In this document: positions 17,836 through 25,459 of the stretch, one piece after another | How the letters are laid out: each line of letters begins with the position of its first letter | Position numbering within the stretch: the first letter of the stretch is position 1 | From: CANJXF01 sp043775015 | GTDB taxonomy: Bacteria; Verrucomicrobiota; Verrucomicrobiia; Limisphaerales; CANJXF01 | NCBI GenBank assembly: GCA_043775015.1 | Contig: JAYVSV010000056.1 | Span: 4,579-68,578, forward strand | DNA: 64,000 nucleotides | Direction: 5' to 3' | Made by a program: the position numbers and the translations under genes | The notes under the pieces: model-generated | What the model saw: only the letters and a program-made list of their open reading frames with translations | The model's database searches: none | Told to the model about the DNA's origin: nothing

Positions 17836-18627
17836 TTACAAACGCGGCAGATGAAACCCGCCATCAACGGAAATCACCTGGCCGGTGGAAAATGGAAAGT
17901 GTCCCTTCAAAACGGCGTCCACCGCGAGGCCGACATCTTCCGGTTTGCCCCAGCGCTTTTGCGGGATGAGGCCGTCAGCGATCAGTTTGTCGTATTTCTC
18001 TTTCACGCCAGCGGTCATGTCGGTTTCCATGATGCCGGGACGAATTTCAAAAACCTGGACGCCATCGTTCGCGAGGCGCGTCGCCCAGAGCTGGGCCGTC
18101 ATCGAAAGGCCCGCTTTGGAAATGCAGTATTCCGCCCGGTTCACCGAGGCCGTGTTCGCGGAAATCGAGGTGACGAAAATTAATTTGTAACCGGCGCTCA
18201 ACCGGCCTTGCCCAGGATTTTTCAACCAGTAATTGGCCGCGAGTTGCGAAAGAAAAAATGGCCCCTTCAAATTTACACCGAGCACTTCGTCGTAACTTTC
18301 TTCGCCCATTTCGGTGATGTCCGCACGGATTCGCGGAGCCATCCCGGCATTATTGACCAACGCATCAAGGCGTTGAAACCGCGCTAAAACTTGATCCAGA
18401 ATTCCGGAGCGGTCGGTGCTGCTCCCAAGATTTCCCTGGACGATGGCGAATTGTTGCACGGAATTTGCGGCAACATTTTTGCAGAGCGCGACGGCCTCTT
18501 CAGCGGCGGCCCGGTTTCCGTTGTAATGAATGGCGACGTCGAATCCGGATTTCGCGCAAGACAAGGCAATGCCGCGACCAAGGCCGCGACTTGCACCGGT
18601 GACCAGCACCACGGGATTTCCATTCAT
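17836..18627 (-). CDS. Short-chain dehydrogenase/reductase (3-ketoacyl-ACP-reductase-like)
   Basis: 263 residues with all classical SDR signs: TGASRGLGRGIAL (cofactor loop), NNAGMAP, TSISANTASVNRAEYCISKAG (Ser, Tyr, Lys) and SVDGGFHLPRL at the C-terminus. It starts the operon SDR, GH88, eda. In such a setting the natural role is a sugar-acid reductase, for example in turning a 5-keto-4-deoxyuronate or related keto-sugar into KDG (KduD-type), although the annotation by sequence alone would be a FabG-like enzyme with no set substrate. Confidence 0.85.
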   Translation of the reverse strand: MNGNPVVLVTGASRGLGRGIALSCAKSGFDVAIHYNGNRAAAEEAVALCKNVAANSVQQFAIVQGNLGSSTDRSGILDQVLARFQRLDALVNNAGMAPRIRADITEMGEESYDEVLGVNLKGPFFLSQLAANYWLKNPGQGRLSAGYKLIFVTSISANTASVNRAEYCISKAGLSMTAQLWATRLANDGVQVFEIRPGIMETDMTAGVKEKYDKLIADGLIPQKRWGKPEDVGLAVDAVLKGHFPFSTGQVISVDGGFHLPRL

Positions 18628-19063
18628 GCTGCGACGCTAACAAAGAGAGAGGGAATTCGGGAAAGAAATTTTTTCATTCAGCGTGGAATGGCGGCAGAAA
18701 TTATTTCGCAGTCGGCTTGAATCGTGAGTGCCGGAGGCACGGCGGAAAATAGCCCCGGGTCGAGCGCAGCGAAAACCCGGGGGTTATTCAGAGACACAAA
18801 GAGATCATTCTGCCGAAGGCGCGAGCGCTGCGAGTTTCATCATCATCTTCACTTTCTTAATCTTAATCCCCGCACTGAACCCCCAACTCCCCTCCGTGGT
18901 TCAATGCCCATTTGTGCGTTCGCTGTGCTCGCCATCGTCCTGACCATCTCCCTCCGGCGAAGGAATCCCGCCCTTCAGATTCCGCCCTTCCTCCCTCCGC
19001 GTCTCCGCGTTGAAATCCGTCTCCCGACTCACAACCTGAAATTCAAAATTTTCCAATCTTTCT
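18628..19063. other. Intergenic stretch with REP-like hairpins and degenerate sequence
   Basis: Nothing convincingly coding. It contains a hairpin GTGCCGGAGGCAC at about 18728, a palindrome at 18753-18783, and C/T-rich sequence up to the O-antigen-ligase remnant. Reading frames here overlap repeats and show no family resemblance. Confidence 0.5.
18753..18783. repeat. REP-like hairpin CCCCGGGT...ACCCGGGG
   Basis: An 8-bp G/C stem with loop CGAGCGCAGCGAAA. The loop phrase CGAGCGCAGCGAAA between complementary CCCGGG arms looks like a dispersed REP unit, not a terminator, because no T-run follows on either strand. Confidence 0.55.
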
Positions 19064-19307
19064 TCAGGATCGTCGCACCGCGAGGGGCGAGAGCAGCACG
19101 CAGATCACCAGCGACAAGAACAGGATCGAATAAACCTGAAACGGAAAATCGAAACGCGCATGGCTGCGTTGTCCCGAAAGCCCACGGGCTGAAGACCAGC
19201 ATCGAATAGATCAATACCCCGGAAGCCGCATCGCTCCAGCGTTCAATTTGAGAGGAAGGCGATCCGCCTCGAATGGGCGCGGGCGGACGTTGTTCCTCAA
19301 TGTGCAC
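19064..19307 (-). pseudogene. O-antigen-ligase-like gene remnant (N- and C-terminal ends joined)
   Basis: From ATG 19307 the frame reads a polar start, then LIYSMLVFSPWAFGTTQP, the first membrane segment typical of verrucomicrobial O-antigen-ligase-like proteins. It then breaks off. In another frame the sequence resumes with FDFPFQVYSILFLSLVICV and LLSPLAVRRS, then stop at 19064, which looks like the last membrane segment of the same family (the DFPFQ motif). The roughly 400 residues in between are missing. The junction near 19150-19165 holds a short palindrome-like phrase AAAGCCCACGGGCTGAAG. This is a collapsed gene, not a working one. Confidence 0.6.
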
Positions 19308-19367
19308 CGGGTCAGAATACCGAAAGGGGAAAAGACGGAAAGAGGGAAGAGTGGCGTTGCGGGAAGA

Positions 19368-19566
19368 GACGCGTACCTCCTAAATTACGTTTCTCATTAA
19401 CACCGTGGCTTTAGCCCGGTGAAAATCGTCTGGAAAAGAGATTCTCAGCCGTTTTAACGGCTTCTGCGCCTGTTCGGACAAGCCGTTGAAACGGCTGCAT
19501 CTCTCGCCGCACACCGGCCACCGGTCCCGCAATTGCGGGACACGATGTTAATGAGAGGTATGCGTC
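19368..19566. repeat. Palindromic element with TCTCATTAACA ends
   Basis: Left arm GACGCGTACCTC then CTCATTAACACCGTG, and right arm the reverse complement of GACGCATACCTC then TCATTAACATCGTG. The left arm carries about 13 extra bases between the two blocks. The middle holds smaller hairpins: GGCTTTAGCCCGGTG, CAGCCGTTTTAACGGCT and GCCGTTGAAACGGCTG. Likely a non-autonomous mobile element, placed just before the GYD gene. Confidence 0.6.
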
Positions 19567-19733
19567 AACCCCGGTGGTGCTGCGGGCAGAGACGAGAGCG
19601 GGAAGTCTTTAATTCTTAGGAGATAAAAACATTGGGGCAATCGATGGTTTGTTTCCGACAAAAATCAGCCAGCAGAGGTGCTTCCCTGATGTATGCTGCC
19701 CGAAACAGTTCAACCATAAAAAAAGGAAATATC

Positions 19734-20024
19734 ATGCCACGTTATATCGCACTTCTGAAATTCACCGATCAAGGCGCTCGCAAACTCAAAGAATCGACCC
19801 GGCGCGCCCATTCCTTTGACAAGGCCGCGGCCGCGGCTGGCGTCAAAGTCGATGGACAATATTGGAGCATCGGCGCTTACGACGGCGTTCTGCTGCTCAG
19901 TGCCGATTCCGATAAGAAAATCCTTCGATTGCTTGCCAAGTTGGCCGCGCTGGGAAATGTCCGCACCGAAACGTTGCCGCTTTTCAGCGACAAAGAATTC
20001 GACAGCATCGTTGGAAAATCGTAA
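19734..20024 (+). CDS. GYD-domain protein
   Basis: 96 residues from ATG 19734, preceded by the good ribosome site AAAAAAAGGAAAT. The sequence MPRYIALLKFTDQGARKLKE, QYWSIGAYDGVLLLSADSD and NVRTETLPLFSDKEFDSIV fits the GYD family (small dimeric ferredoxin-like alpha/beta proteins of unknown role, named from the conserved Gly-Tyr-Asp; here it reads G-A-Y-D). A longer upstream frame exists but is not needed. It stands alone between repeats. Confidence 0.85.
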   Translation: MPRYIALLKFTDQGARKLKESTRRAHSFDKAAAAAGVKVDGQYWSIGAYDGVLLLSADSDKKILRLLAKLAALGNVRTETLPLFSDKEFDSIVGKS

Positions 20025-20139
20025 TTCGGAAACAAAGAGACGTTGAATCCGGAATGGAGAAGAACGGGGGGGAAACGGATTTCCATTTCCTTGGAGGAGG
20101 CGAGTGACTCCATTTCCGCCAGGAGGTTGGTATTGCAAA

Positions 20140-20189
20140 GGTAGGGCGCGCCGCCGGGAAGGGTGGCCGTGCGGCAGCGCGACCCTACC
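20140..20189. repeat. Palindrome GGTAGGGCGCGC...GCGCGACCCTACC
   Basis: Ends GGTAGGGCGCGC and GCGCGACCCTACC form an imperfect stem around a G/C-rich middle. It lies between the GYD gene and the tail of the GH25 gene and has no T-run. Confidence 0.6.
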
Positions 20190-20287
20190 CTTTGCGCCAG
20201 GGTTGTTGTGATCTGCTATAGAAAGGGTTGCTGTTGTTGTCCTGTCCGGGAACCCGCGAAACGTAATACCAACGGTCGAACAAAAAA

Positions 20288-20391
20288 TTACGGCGAACGG
20301 ATCCGGTAGAAGCGCTGGCGATTGGCGGGCGTTGGCGTGTCGCTGAACTGGTAGAAGCCGGCCGGACTTTCGGTGACGGAACCGAGCACGC
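20288..20391 (-). pseudogene. Out-of-frame C-terminal tail of the GH25 gene
   Basis: Directly after the stop of the GH25 frame, the next frame reads GHLSVLGSVTESPAGFYQF then SDTPTPANRQRFYRIRSP and a stop at 20288-20290. This is the usual C-terminal tail of verrucomicrobial secreted proteins (STN.ALPL..W.VLG...YQF.D....RFYRIRSP). The two parts fit if one base is restored near 20395, where GCCATTTGAGCG would be expected to read like GCC AAT TGG AGC G. Confidence 0.7.
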
Positions 20392-21258
20392 TCAAATGGC
20401 CAGCGGCAGGGCGATATTCGTTGACGCGAGGGCGGTCATAGACCGGCCCGGGGTGTTGGTAAAGGCGATCTGGATCGCGCCGCCATTTCCAGGAGTGATG
20501 CTGCTGATGACAATGGGCGGATACGGAATGAGGAATGATTGCAGGGTTTTGTATTCGCTATGGCAGACATCCAGGTCCAGGGGAGTGATTCCTCCAGCGA
20601 TACCGGTCGAGCTATATTGCCAAAAACACCAATTGTTGAAAACGCCTGTCGGGTCGGGGTACGAGGCGGTGGGGGGCGGTTCGCTGACCGAATAATCGAC
20701 GTTGGTGTAATAGGCCAGCCAGAAATCGTAATTAGCCAGGCGCGAATCCACCTCGGAGCTGGCAAAGGAGCGGTTCATATAAATAATCGGAGCCGCGCCC
20801 GCTCCGCGCTGCTCAATGATTCGATCGGAAAAGGCAATGATCCAGTCTGTGAGTCCGGTCATGCTCAGGGTACTGGCGCTACCTTCGACATCCAACACTG
20901 GGCGCAGACGTCCGGGCCCGATGGCGCTACCGGAGTAAGTGAGAAAGTGATCGGCCTCAAGAACCGCCCCGGCGGTGTTGGTGCGGTTTTCCGGGTGAGG
21001 ATAGTGATAGACGCCAACAAGCAGGCCGGCGGCGGCGGCTCGTGCCACGTTGTTGGCCATGGCAGCGTCGTCGGGTCCGGTGAGGCCCTCCGATGCTTTA
21101 ACAAAGGCGAACCGATTTCCCTCGGCATACATCAGGTTCCAGGCGGCCTGAGAAACACCCGAAGCTCCTTGATAATGGGAGACATCCGCGCCGAAGTCGC
21201 GCCCCTCGCTGGAATGCAGCAGGCCGAAGGCAAAAAAAAGCGCGATCAATCGTTTCAT
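20392..21258 (-). CDS. Secreted GH25 lysozyme-like protein, C-terminus frameshifted
   Basis: 288 residues. A signal peptide (MKRLIALFFAFGLLHSSEG) is followed by a GH25 domain: GADVSHYQG with the conserved Asp at 25, FAFVKASEG, GVYHYPHPE, PVLDVEGS (catalytic Asp/Glu pair) and NWCFWQYSSTG. The family cleaves the N-acetylmuramic acid to GlcNAc bond of peptidoglycan. After the domain comes a short beta-type tail (SSITPGNGGAIQIAFTNTPG, STNIALPLAI) that stops early; its natural end lies in the next frame (see 20288-20391). The catalytic domain is complete, so a shortened but active enzyme is possible. No partner genes are nearby. Confidence 0.85.
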   Translation of the reverse strand: MKRLIALFFAFGLLHSSEGRDFGADVSHYQGASGVSQAAWNLMYAEGNRFAFVKASEGLTGPDDAAMANNVARAAAAGLLVGVYHYPHPENRTNTAGAVLEADHFLTYSGSAIGPGRLRPVLDVEGSASTLSMTGLTDWIIAFSDRIIEQRGAGAAPIIYMNRSFASSEVDSRLANYDFWLAYYTNVDYSVSEPPPTASYPDPTGVFNNWCFWQYSSTGIAGGITPLDLDVCHSEYKTLQSFLIPYPPIVISSITPGNGGAIQIAFTNTPGRSMTALASTNIALPLAI

Positions 21259-21444
21259 TTGATGGAATATTTTTCCAAAGGGTTCAATTGCGCTGACTCA
21301 TTCAAACCAGCACGGCAGAATTTGGCCGCAGAGTAAACAGTGAACACTGAACACGGCACATCGATACCTGCGAAAAGTGGAAAGGTGTAAAAACTTCTCC
21401 CGAATAGTTGCGAAGCCCAAATCCCGGGCGGATCGGTACAACAA

Positions 21445-21471
21445 AAAGGCCGGATAACAAGTCCGGCCTTT
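21445..21471 (-). terminator. Rho-independent terminator
   Basis: A perfect 10-bp stem AAAGGCCGGA/TCCGGCCTTT with a 7-base loop. Read on the minus strand it is followed by TTTTTG, so it best ends transcription from the glycerophosphodiesterase gene upstream on that strand. Confidence 0.8.
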
Positions 21472-21637
21472 TCACACACAAACAAATAAAATATTCCCGA
21501 GAACGAGATTACTTTAGCCGATTCGCCTTTTTCCGATAGTCACCAGAACTGGTGACGGGGACGCGATGTCGCGCGAAAAAGGGCGAAGGCAAATAAGTCC
21601 AATGTCCAATGCCTAAAGTCGATTCCGGGTGTTTACA

Positions 21638-21721
21638 GGTGGGGCGAGCGTCCTCGCGAGCCGATTCCGAACCGCCCTCTGATCCTCAATGGCGACGGCT
21701 CGTCAGTAGCCTCGCCCCACC
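21638..21721. repeat. Palindromic element GGTGGGGCGAG...CTCGCCCCACC
   Basis: The outer 11 bp are a perfect inverted repeat; inside, CGCGAGCCG and CGGCTCGT continue the match with gaps. The 84-bp unit lies just downstream of the glycerophosphodiesterase gene. The shape is like the other dispersed palindromes of this window. Confidence 0.65.
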
Positions 21722-21746
21722 GAGTATTCGCTGCGAGGGTTTTTCT

Positions 21747-22571
21747 TTATCTGGAGAGTTCGGCGCGCAGCCATTCCGGGCGGTTGGTGGTCACTCCATC
21801 CACACCGGCTTCGATTTCTTTTTTGGCGACCGCTGCGTCGTCCACGGTCCAGGTGTAGAGGCCCAAACCGGCGGCCTTGACCTTCGTGACAAACGCCTTG
21901 TCGATCGGGAAATCGGATTGCAAATCGAGTCCATCCAATTGGGCGGCTTTGGCTTTGGTGATCAAGTCGTCAATGTTCGGAAATTCCCCGGTCGCCTTGT
22001 CTTTGCCCCACCCGACCAGCCAGTAGACCGGGATCTTCGGAAGCATTGCCTTGGTGGCTTTTGCCACTTCGTAATAAAATGTGATGATCGGGGTTTGCTG
22101 CGGCTTTTTTCCAGCCTGTTTCAGGGATTTCGCCAGCGCCGGTAGAATTTCCTCGTGACATTTGATTTCGATGAACAGTTTCTTGCCATCGGGAATCAAC
22201 GCGAGCACTTCATCCAGCGTCGGGATTTTTTCGGTGAAACCTTTGTCCTTCCAATCGCCCCACTTGCCGACGTCGAGCGCGCGGATTTCGTCAAAAGTCT
22301 GGTCCACCACTTTTTTCTTCACGCCACCGACGCGGCCTGTGTCGTAATCGTGGATCACAACAATTTTTCCATCTTTGGTGAGATGGATATCGAGTTCGTC
22401 GGCGTCGGCATTTTGTTGGTAGCCGAGCTTGAAGGAGGAGAGGGTGTTTTCCGGGGCATCGTGCGAGGCACCGCGGTGGGCGACGATCTCGGCGGCGAAT
22501 AAGTTTGAAAGAATCATGGCGCAACAACAACTCAAAATGGGGAGTAACGTTCTCCTGAAATGGATTTTCAT
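21747..22571 (-). CDS. Secreted glycerophosphodiester phosphodiesterase
   Basis: 274 residues with a signal peptide (MKIHFRRTLLPILSCCCAMILSNLFA; the Cys cluster could also serve a lipoprotein-like anchor, but no clear lipobox is seen). The GDPD TIM-barrel motifs are present: IVAHRGASHDAPENT, DELDIHLTKDG, VVIHDYDTGR, KLFIEIK and the closing GVDGVTTNRPEWL. It hydrolyses glycerophosphodiesters to glycerol-3-phosphate and an alcohol, in or beyond the periplasm. It stands alone on the minus strand, with a terminator about 275 bp downstream. Confidence 0.92.
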   Translation of the reverse strand: MKIHFRRTLLPILSCCCAMILSNLFAAEIVAHRGASHDAPENTLSSFKLGYQQNADADELDIHLTKDGKIVVIHDYDTGRVGGVKKKVVDQTFDEIRALDVGKWGDWKDKGFTEKIPTLDEVLALIPDGKKLFIEIKCHEEILPALAKSLKQAGKKPQQTPIITFYYEVAKATKAMLPKIPVYWLVGWGKDKATGEFPNIDDLITKAKAAQLDGLDLQSDFPIDKAFVTKVKAAGLGLYTWTVDDAAVAKKEIEAGVDGVTTNRPEWLRAELSR

Positions 22572-22624
22572 CCTTCTATTTAGACGAGGGCCAGAGAAAG
22601 CTCAATTCGGATTTGGTTCAATCA

Positions 22625-23191
22625 TTATTTACTGCCCGGTTTTGTGGCCGGAATCTTCGCGAGATCGGGCGGCAATTGGTCGGGCGCAAAGGTTTCAACG
22701 TTGAGTGCGATCAAGCTGAACGTCGGCACACCGAAATTTAATCCGCCGCCGGAACGGTCCACCACCATGCCAATACCCGCCATCTGGCCGCCGTGAGCGC
22801 GCACGATCTCGATGGTTTCCTGGACCCGGCCGCCTTTGGTGACGACATCCTCGATGACGAGAATTTTTTCGCCAGGTGCAATTTTGAATCCGCGGCGCAG
22901 GACGAGTTTGCCCTCTTCTTTCTCCGCAAAAATAAAACGCAAGCCCAGTTGGCGCGCGACTTCCTGGCCGATGACAAGTCCGCCCATGGCCGGGGCGATG
23001 ACGGTGGCGGCACCGAGCGGGCGGAGTTTTTTGGCGAGGGCAGCACCGAGTTTTTCCACGACCGGCATTTGTTGCAAGGCCTGGGCGCATTGGAAAAACT
23101 GGCGGCTGTGCCAACCACTGCGCAGAATAAAATGTCCTTCGAGCAACGCGCCGGTGTCGCGGAAAATCTTTAACGCTTCATCTGTCATCAT
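22625..23191 (-). CDS. pyrE: Orotate phosphoribosyltransferase
   Basis: 188 residues. HFILRSGWHSRQFFQCA at the N-terminus, GGLVIGQEVARQL, FAEKEEGKLVLRRGF and the PRPP-binding loop VIEDVVTKGGRVQET fit the PyrE family. It joins orotate and PRPP to make OMP in pyrimidine synthesis. The start could be either of two neighbouring ATG codons (MMTDEALK). It stands alone, 53 bp upstream of the glycerophosphodiesterase gene on the same strand; pyrG is far away at 47482. Confidence 0.93.
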   Translation of the reverse strand: MMTDEALKIFRDTGALLEGHFILRSGWHSRQFFQCAQALQQMPVVEKLGAALAKKLRPLGAATVIAPAMGGLVIGQEVARQLGLRFIFAEKEEGKLVLRRGFKIAPGEKILVIEDVVTKGGRVQETIEIVRAHGGQMAGIGMVVDRSGGGLNFGVPTFSLIALNVETFAPDQLPPDLAKIPATKPGSK

Positions 23192-23351
23192 GGCGGAGAT
23201 ATTCAGCAGAAAAAGCGTTGGAACGAAGTTTTTATTTTTGGATTCAGGCTGCGGATTTTAACTCAGCGCCACTGTGTCTCTGAGGCGAAATGATGTTTTA
23301 AGCCCGGAGTTTCTTCTGGCTTCTGAATAGTGAGTTCTGAATTCTTGCGCC

Positions 23352-24005
23352 ATGCCCAAATGGGTCAAACTCATTATTGCCATTCTCCTGCTGCCGGTTT
23401 GCGTCGGTGCGGGCCACGCGTTGTGGCTGGTGCTGCGGGCCTCCGGCAGTGCCGACCAAACCTGGGTGCCGATGCTGGCGGGGGCGGCCTGTTGGATTTG
23501 TGTTTTTCTGCTGCTACCGAAGCCGATGTGGATCTACGTTTTTGGCCACGAATTCACCCACGCGCTTTGGACCTGGGCGTTTGGCGGCAAGGTGAAAAAG
23601 TTCAAGGCCACTTCGAGCGGCGGACATGTCGTGGTTACAAAAACCAATTTTCTGATCGGGCTTGCGCCTTATTTTTTCCCCGTTTACGTGGCGCTGGTGG
23701 TGCTGGTGTTTCTGGCCGGGCATTTGATCTGGGGCTGGAGACGGTTCGAGGTCTGGTTCCATTTGTTGTTCGGTGCCGCCTACGCGTTTCATGTGACTTT
23801 GACCTGGCATATTCTCAAAACGCGGCAAACGGACATCACGCAGGAAGGTTATTTGTTTTCCGGCGTGATCATTTTTCTGGGGAACATCAGTGTGCTGTTG
23901 CTGGGCATCCCGTTGCTCACGGCGAAGGTGAACTTGTTGACCATGCTCGGCTGGTGGCTTGAAGGAACGGGACAGGTTTTGCAGCGGATAGGGAACGTGT
24001 TTTAA
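23352..24005 (+). CDS. M50-like membrane metalloprotease homologue
   Basis: 217 residues with about five membrane segments (7-28, 40-57, 96-115, 130-145, 165-183). The HExxH motif is HEFTH at 66-70 inside the region FGHEFTHALWTWAFGGKV, as in site-2-protease-like M50 proteins. A second metal ligand is less clear (a short motif such as NxxPxxxLDG is not seen). It could be an active intramembrane or membrane-bound protease, or a member of an uncharacterised M50-related family. It is preceded by a 7-bp-periodic stretch (TTCTGAA, TAGTGAG, TTCTGAA) and has no obvious operon partner. Confidence 0.7.
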   Translation: MPKWVKLIIAILLLPVCVGAGHALWLVLRASGSADQTWVPMLAGAACWICVFLLLPKPMWIYVFGHEFTHALWTWAFGGKVKKFKATSSGGHVVVTKTNFLIGLAPYFFPVYVALVVLVFLAGHLIWGWRRFEVWFHLLFGAAYAFHVTLTWHILKTRQTDITQEGYLFSGVIIFLGNISVLLLGIPLLTAKVNLLTMLGWWLEGTGQVLQRIGNVF

Positions 24006-24208
24006 TTTTCAGTTTTGGAATGAGGCGGAGAAAGTGGACAGAATTAGCGGACGTGCAATGCGGAGTTCGGAACAAAATGGTGGAGTGAGACTGTGTCGAA
24101 CTCTGACTTGATCAAGTGTGGGGAAAGGTCACGGATCGAGGGCGTCTCGACCTACCGGCGGTGTACTTTGCGCTTTCCTTTAACCAGCTCTTTCCCTAAA
24201 AACGGGGG

Positions 24209-24919
24209 ATGGATTCCAATCAAACTGGCTTTGGGTATAAAATCTGGGGTGTGGACGGCGTGATTTATGGCCCGGTCGAATTACCGATGCTCGTCAGTTG
24301 GATCAAAGACGAACGGGTCACGGCGACCACTTGGATTTACCGGGAGGAAAATGATTCGTGGCAAAAGGCGAGCCAGATCCAGGAGTTGCAACTCTTCTTC
24401 CGCGAGAAACCCGCCGCAGGCACCGGCAACTCTCTCACCGCACTGGGTTCTGCGAACCTCAAACCAGGCTCGCTCCGGCGGGTGAAAATTCTGGCCGACA
24501 TGAAGGACGCGCAACTGGAGCGCTTCGTGCAATTCATGGAGGTGCAATCGGTGCGGCAATGGACGGAGATCGTGAAGCAAGGCGAAGTGGGTGACGCGAT
24601 GTACCTGGTGCTGGAAGGCGAACTCCGAGTGCGCATGATGATCAGTGGCAAGGAAACCATCCTGGTCACTTTAGGCACCGGCGAATTTTTCGGGGAGATG
24701 TCTCTGTTCGATCATGGCCCGCGCTCAGCGGATGTGGTGGCGAACAAGGACAGCGTTCTGCTGAAAATTTCGGCGGCTTCGTTTGAAAAACTCTTTACCC
24801 TCGCTCCGGAACTCGCCGCGCCCTTTCTGCTTTCCACCAGCAAAACGCTCGCCGCGCGGATTCGCGCCGACAACAAACGGTTGAAAGATTCTCTGAACTT
24901 CGCGCGCAATGCCATCTGA
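24209..24919 (+). CDS. GYF_2-type domain plus cyclic-nucleotide-binding domain protein
   Basis: 236 residues, two parts. Residues about 8-70 (YKIWGVDGVIYGPVELPM, WIYREENDSWQKASQI) look like the GYF_2/DUF4339 domain often found in bacterial membrane or scaffold proteins. Residues about 95-220 form a CRP-type cyclic-nucleotide-binding domain (IVKQGEVGDAMYLVLEGEL, GTGEFFGEMSLFDHGPRSADV) with the family's FGEMSL/RSA phosphate-binding cassette. There is no DNA-binding helix-turn-helix, so it is probably a sensor or adaptor. The upstream 200 bp contain a lone half of a palindromic repeat (GATCGAGGGCGTCTCGACC near 24137). Confidence 0.82.
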   Translation: MDSNQTGFGYKIWGVDGVIYGPVELPMLVSWIKDERVTATTWIYREENDSWQKASQIQELQLFFREKPAAGTGNSLTALGSANLKPGSLRRVKILADMKDAQLERFVQFMEVQSVRQWTEIVKQGEVGDAMYLVLEGELRVRMMISGKETILVTLGTGEFFGEMSLFDHGPRSADVVANKDSVLLKISAASFEKLFTLAPELAAPFLLSTSKTLAARIRADNKRLKDSLNFARNAI

Positions 24920-24979
24920 GGTTCGCAGAAGGGGCGATGGGAAAAGTAAAGCTGTCCGGGAAATTGAAAGTCCAACGGC

Positions 24980-25276
24980 CTAATCACCGAACAATTTTTT
25001 CAACTGATCCCGCGCCGCATCTTCCCGGGGATTGATTTCGTTTTTGGTCACGAACTTCCGGCGAACCAACTCGAAGTATTCACAAAAATTGCCGGTGTGC
25101 TTTTCGGCAACGGGATCGGCGCGGCGATCGCGGCATTGATGGGCGGCGCGCGCATCGTAACTGGAGCAATTCAAACAGACGCGCAGATCGGCGTGGCAAC
25201 GGTGACACGACTCACTGCGCCCGGGTTGACCGGGCAGCGTCCATTCCCATCCGCACTTGTGACAATGGCGTGTCAT
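24980..25276 (-). CDS. Small zinc-ribbon protein, unknown function
   Basis: 98 residues from ATG 25276. Eight cysteines in pairs: CHKC (5-8), CHRC (24-27), CLNC (34-37), then C48 and C65, so one or two zinc sites are likely. The sequence LRVCLNCSSYDARAAHQC and NFCEYFELVRRKF continues the pattern. The C-terminal part is charged and helical. It may be a protein-protein or nucleic-acid binding module. It is divergent from the UreF-like gene at 25460, with about 183 bp between them. Confidence 0.6.
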   Translation of the reverse strand: MTRHCHKCGWEWTLPGQPGRSESCHRCHADLRVCLNCSSYDARAAHQCRDRRADPVAEKHTGNFCEYFELVRRKFVTKNEINPREDAARDQLKKLFGD

Positions 25277-25459
25277 TCTGCCGCACAAAATAATCAGGCG
25301 CGAATTGATCGCAACAGTTTTAAAAACGCGGTTGAAGCGCAGGCGGCAATGCAACTAAAAAAATTTATCAAACCGGCGATTTCCCCCTTTGAGAGTTCCC
25401 CGAGCCACATTAAAGTATGGAAAGATTCGGTGACTATTTTTTTCACTGAAATCATTTTG

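Larger units (their letters stand above)
21259..21746. other. 488-bp gap with terminator, heptamers and a palindromic element
   Basis: No gene seen. The contents are a short 7-bp-periodic stretch near 21336 (GTAAACA, GTGAACA, CTGAACA), a terminator hairpin at 21445-21471, a second periodic stretch near 21597 (GTCCAAT, GTCCAAT, GCCTAAA), and the palindromic element at 21638-21721. Confidence 0.6.

Noticed and set aside
18724..19209. A 161-residue plus-strand frame over REP hairpins
   Set aside because: It crosses two palindromes and the antisense of the O-antigen-ligase remnant; composition and content look random.
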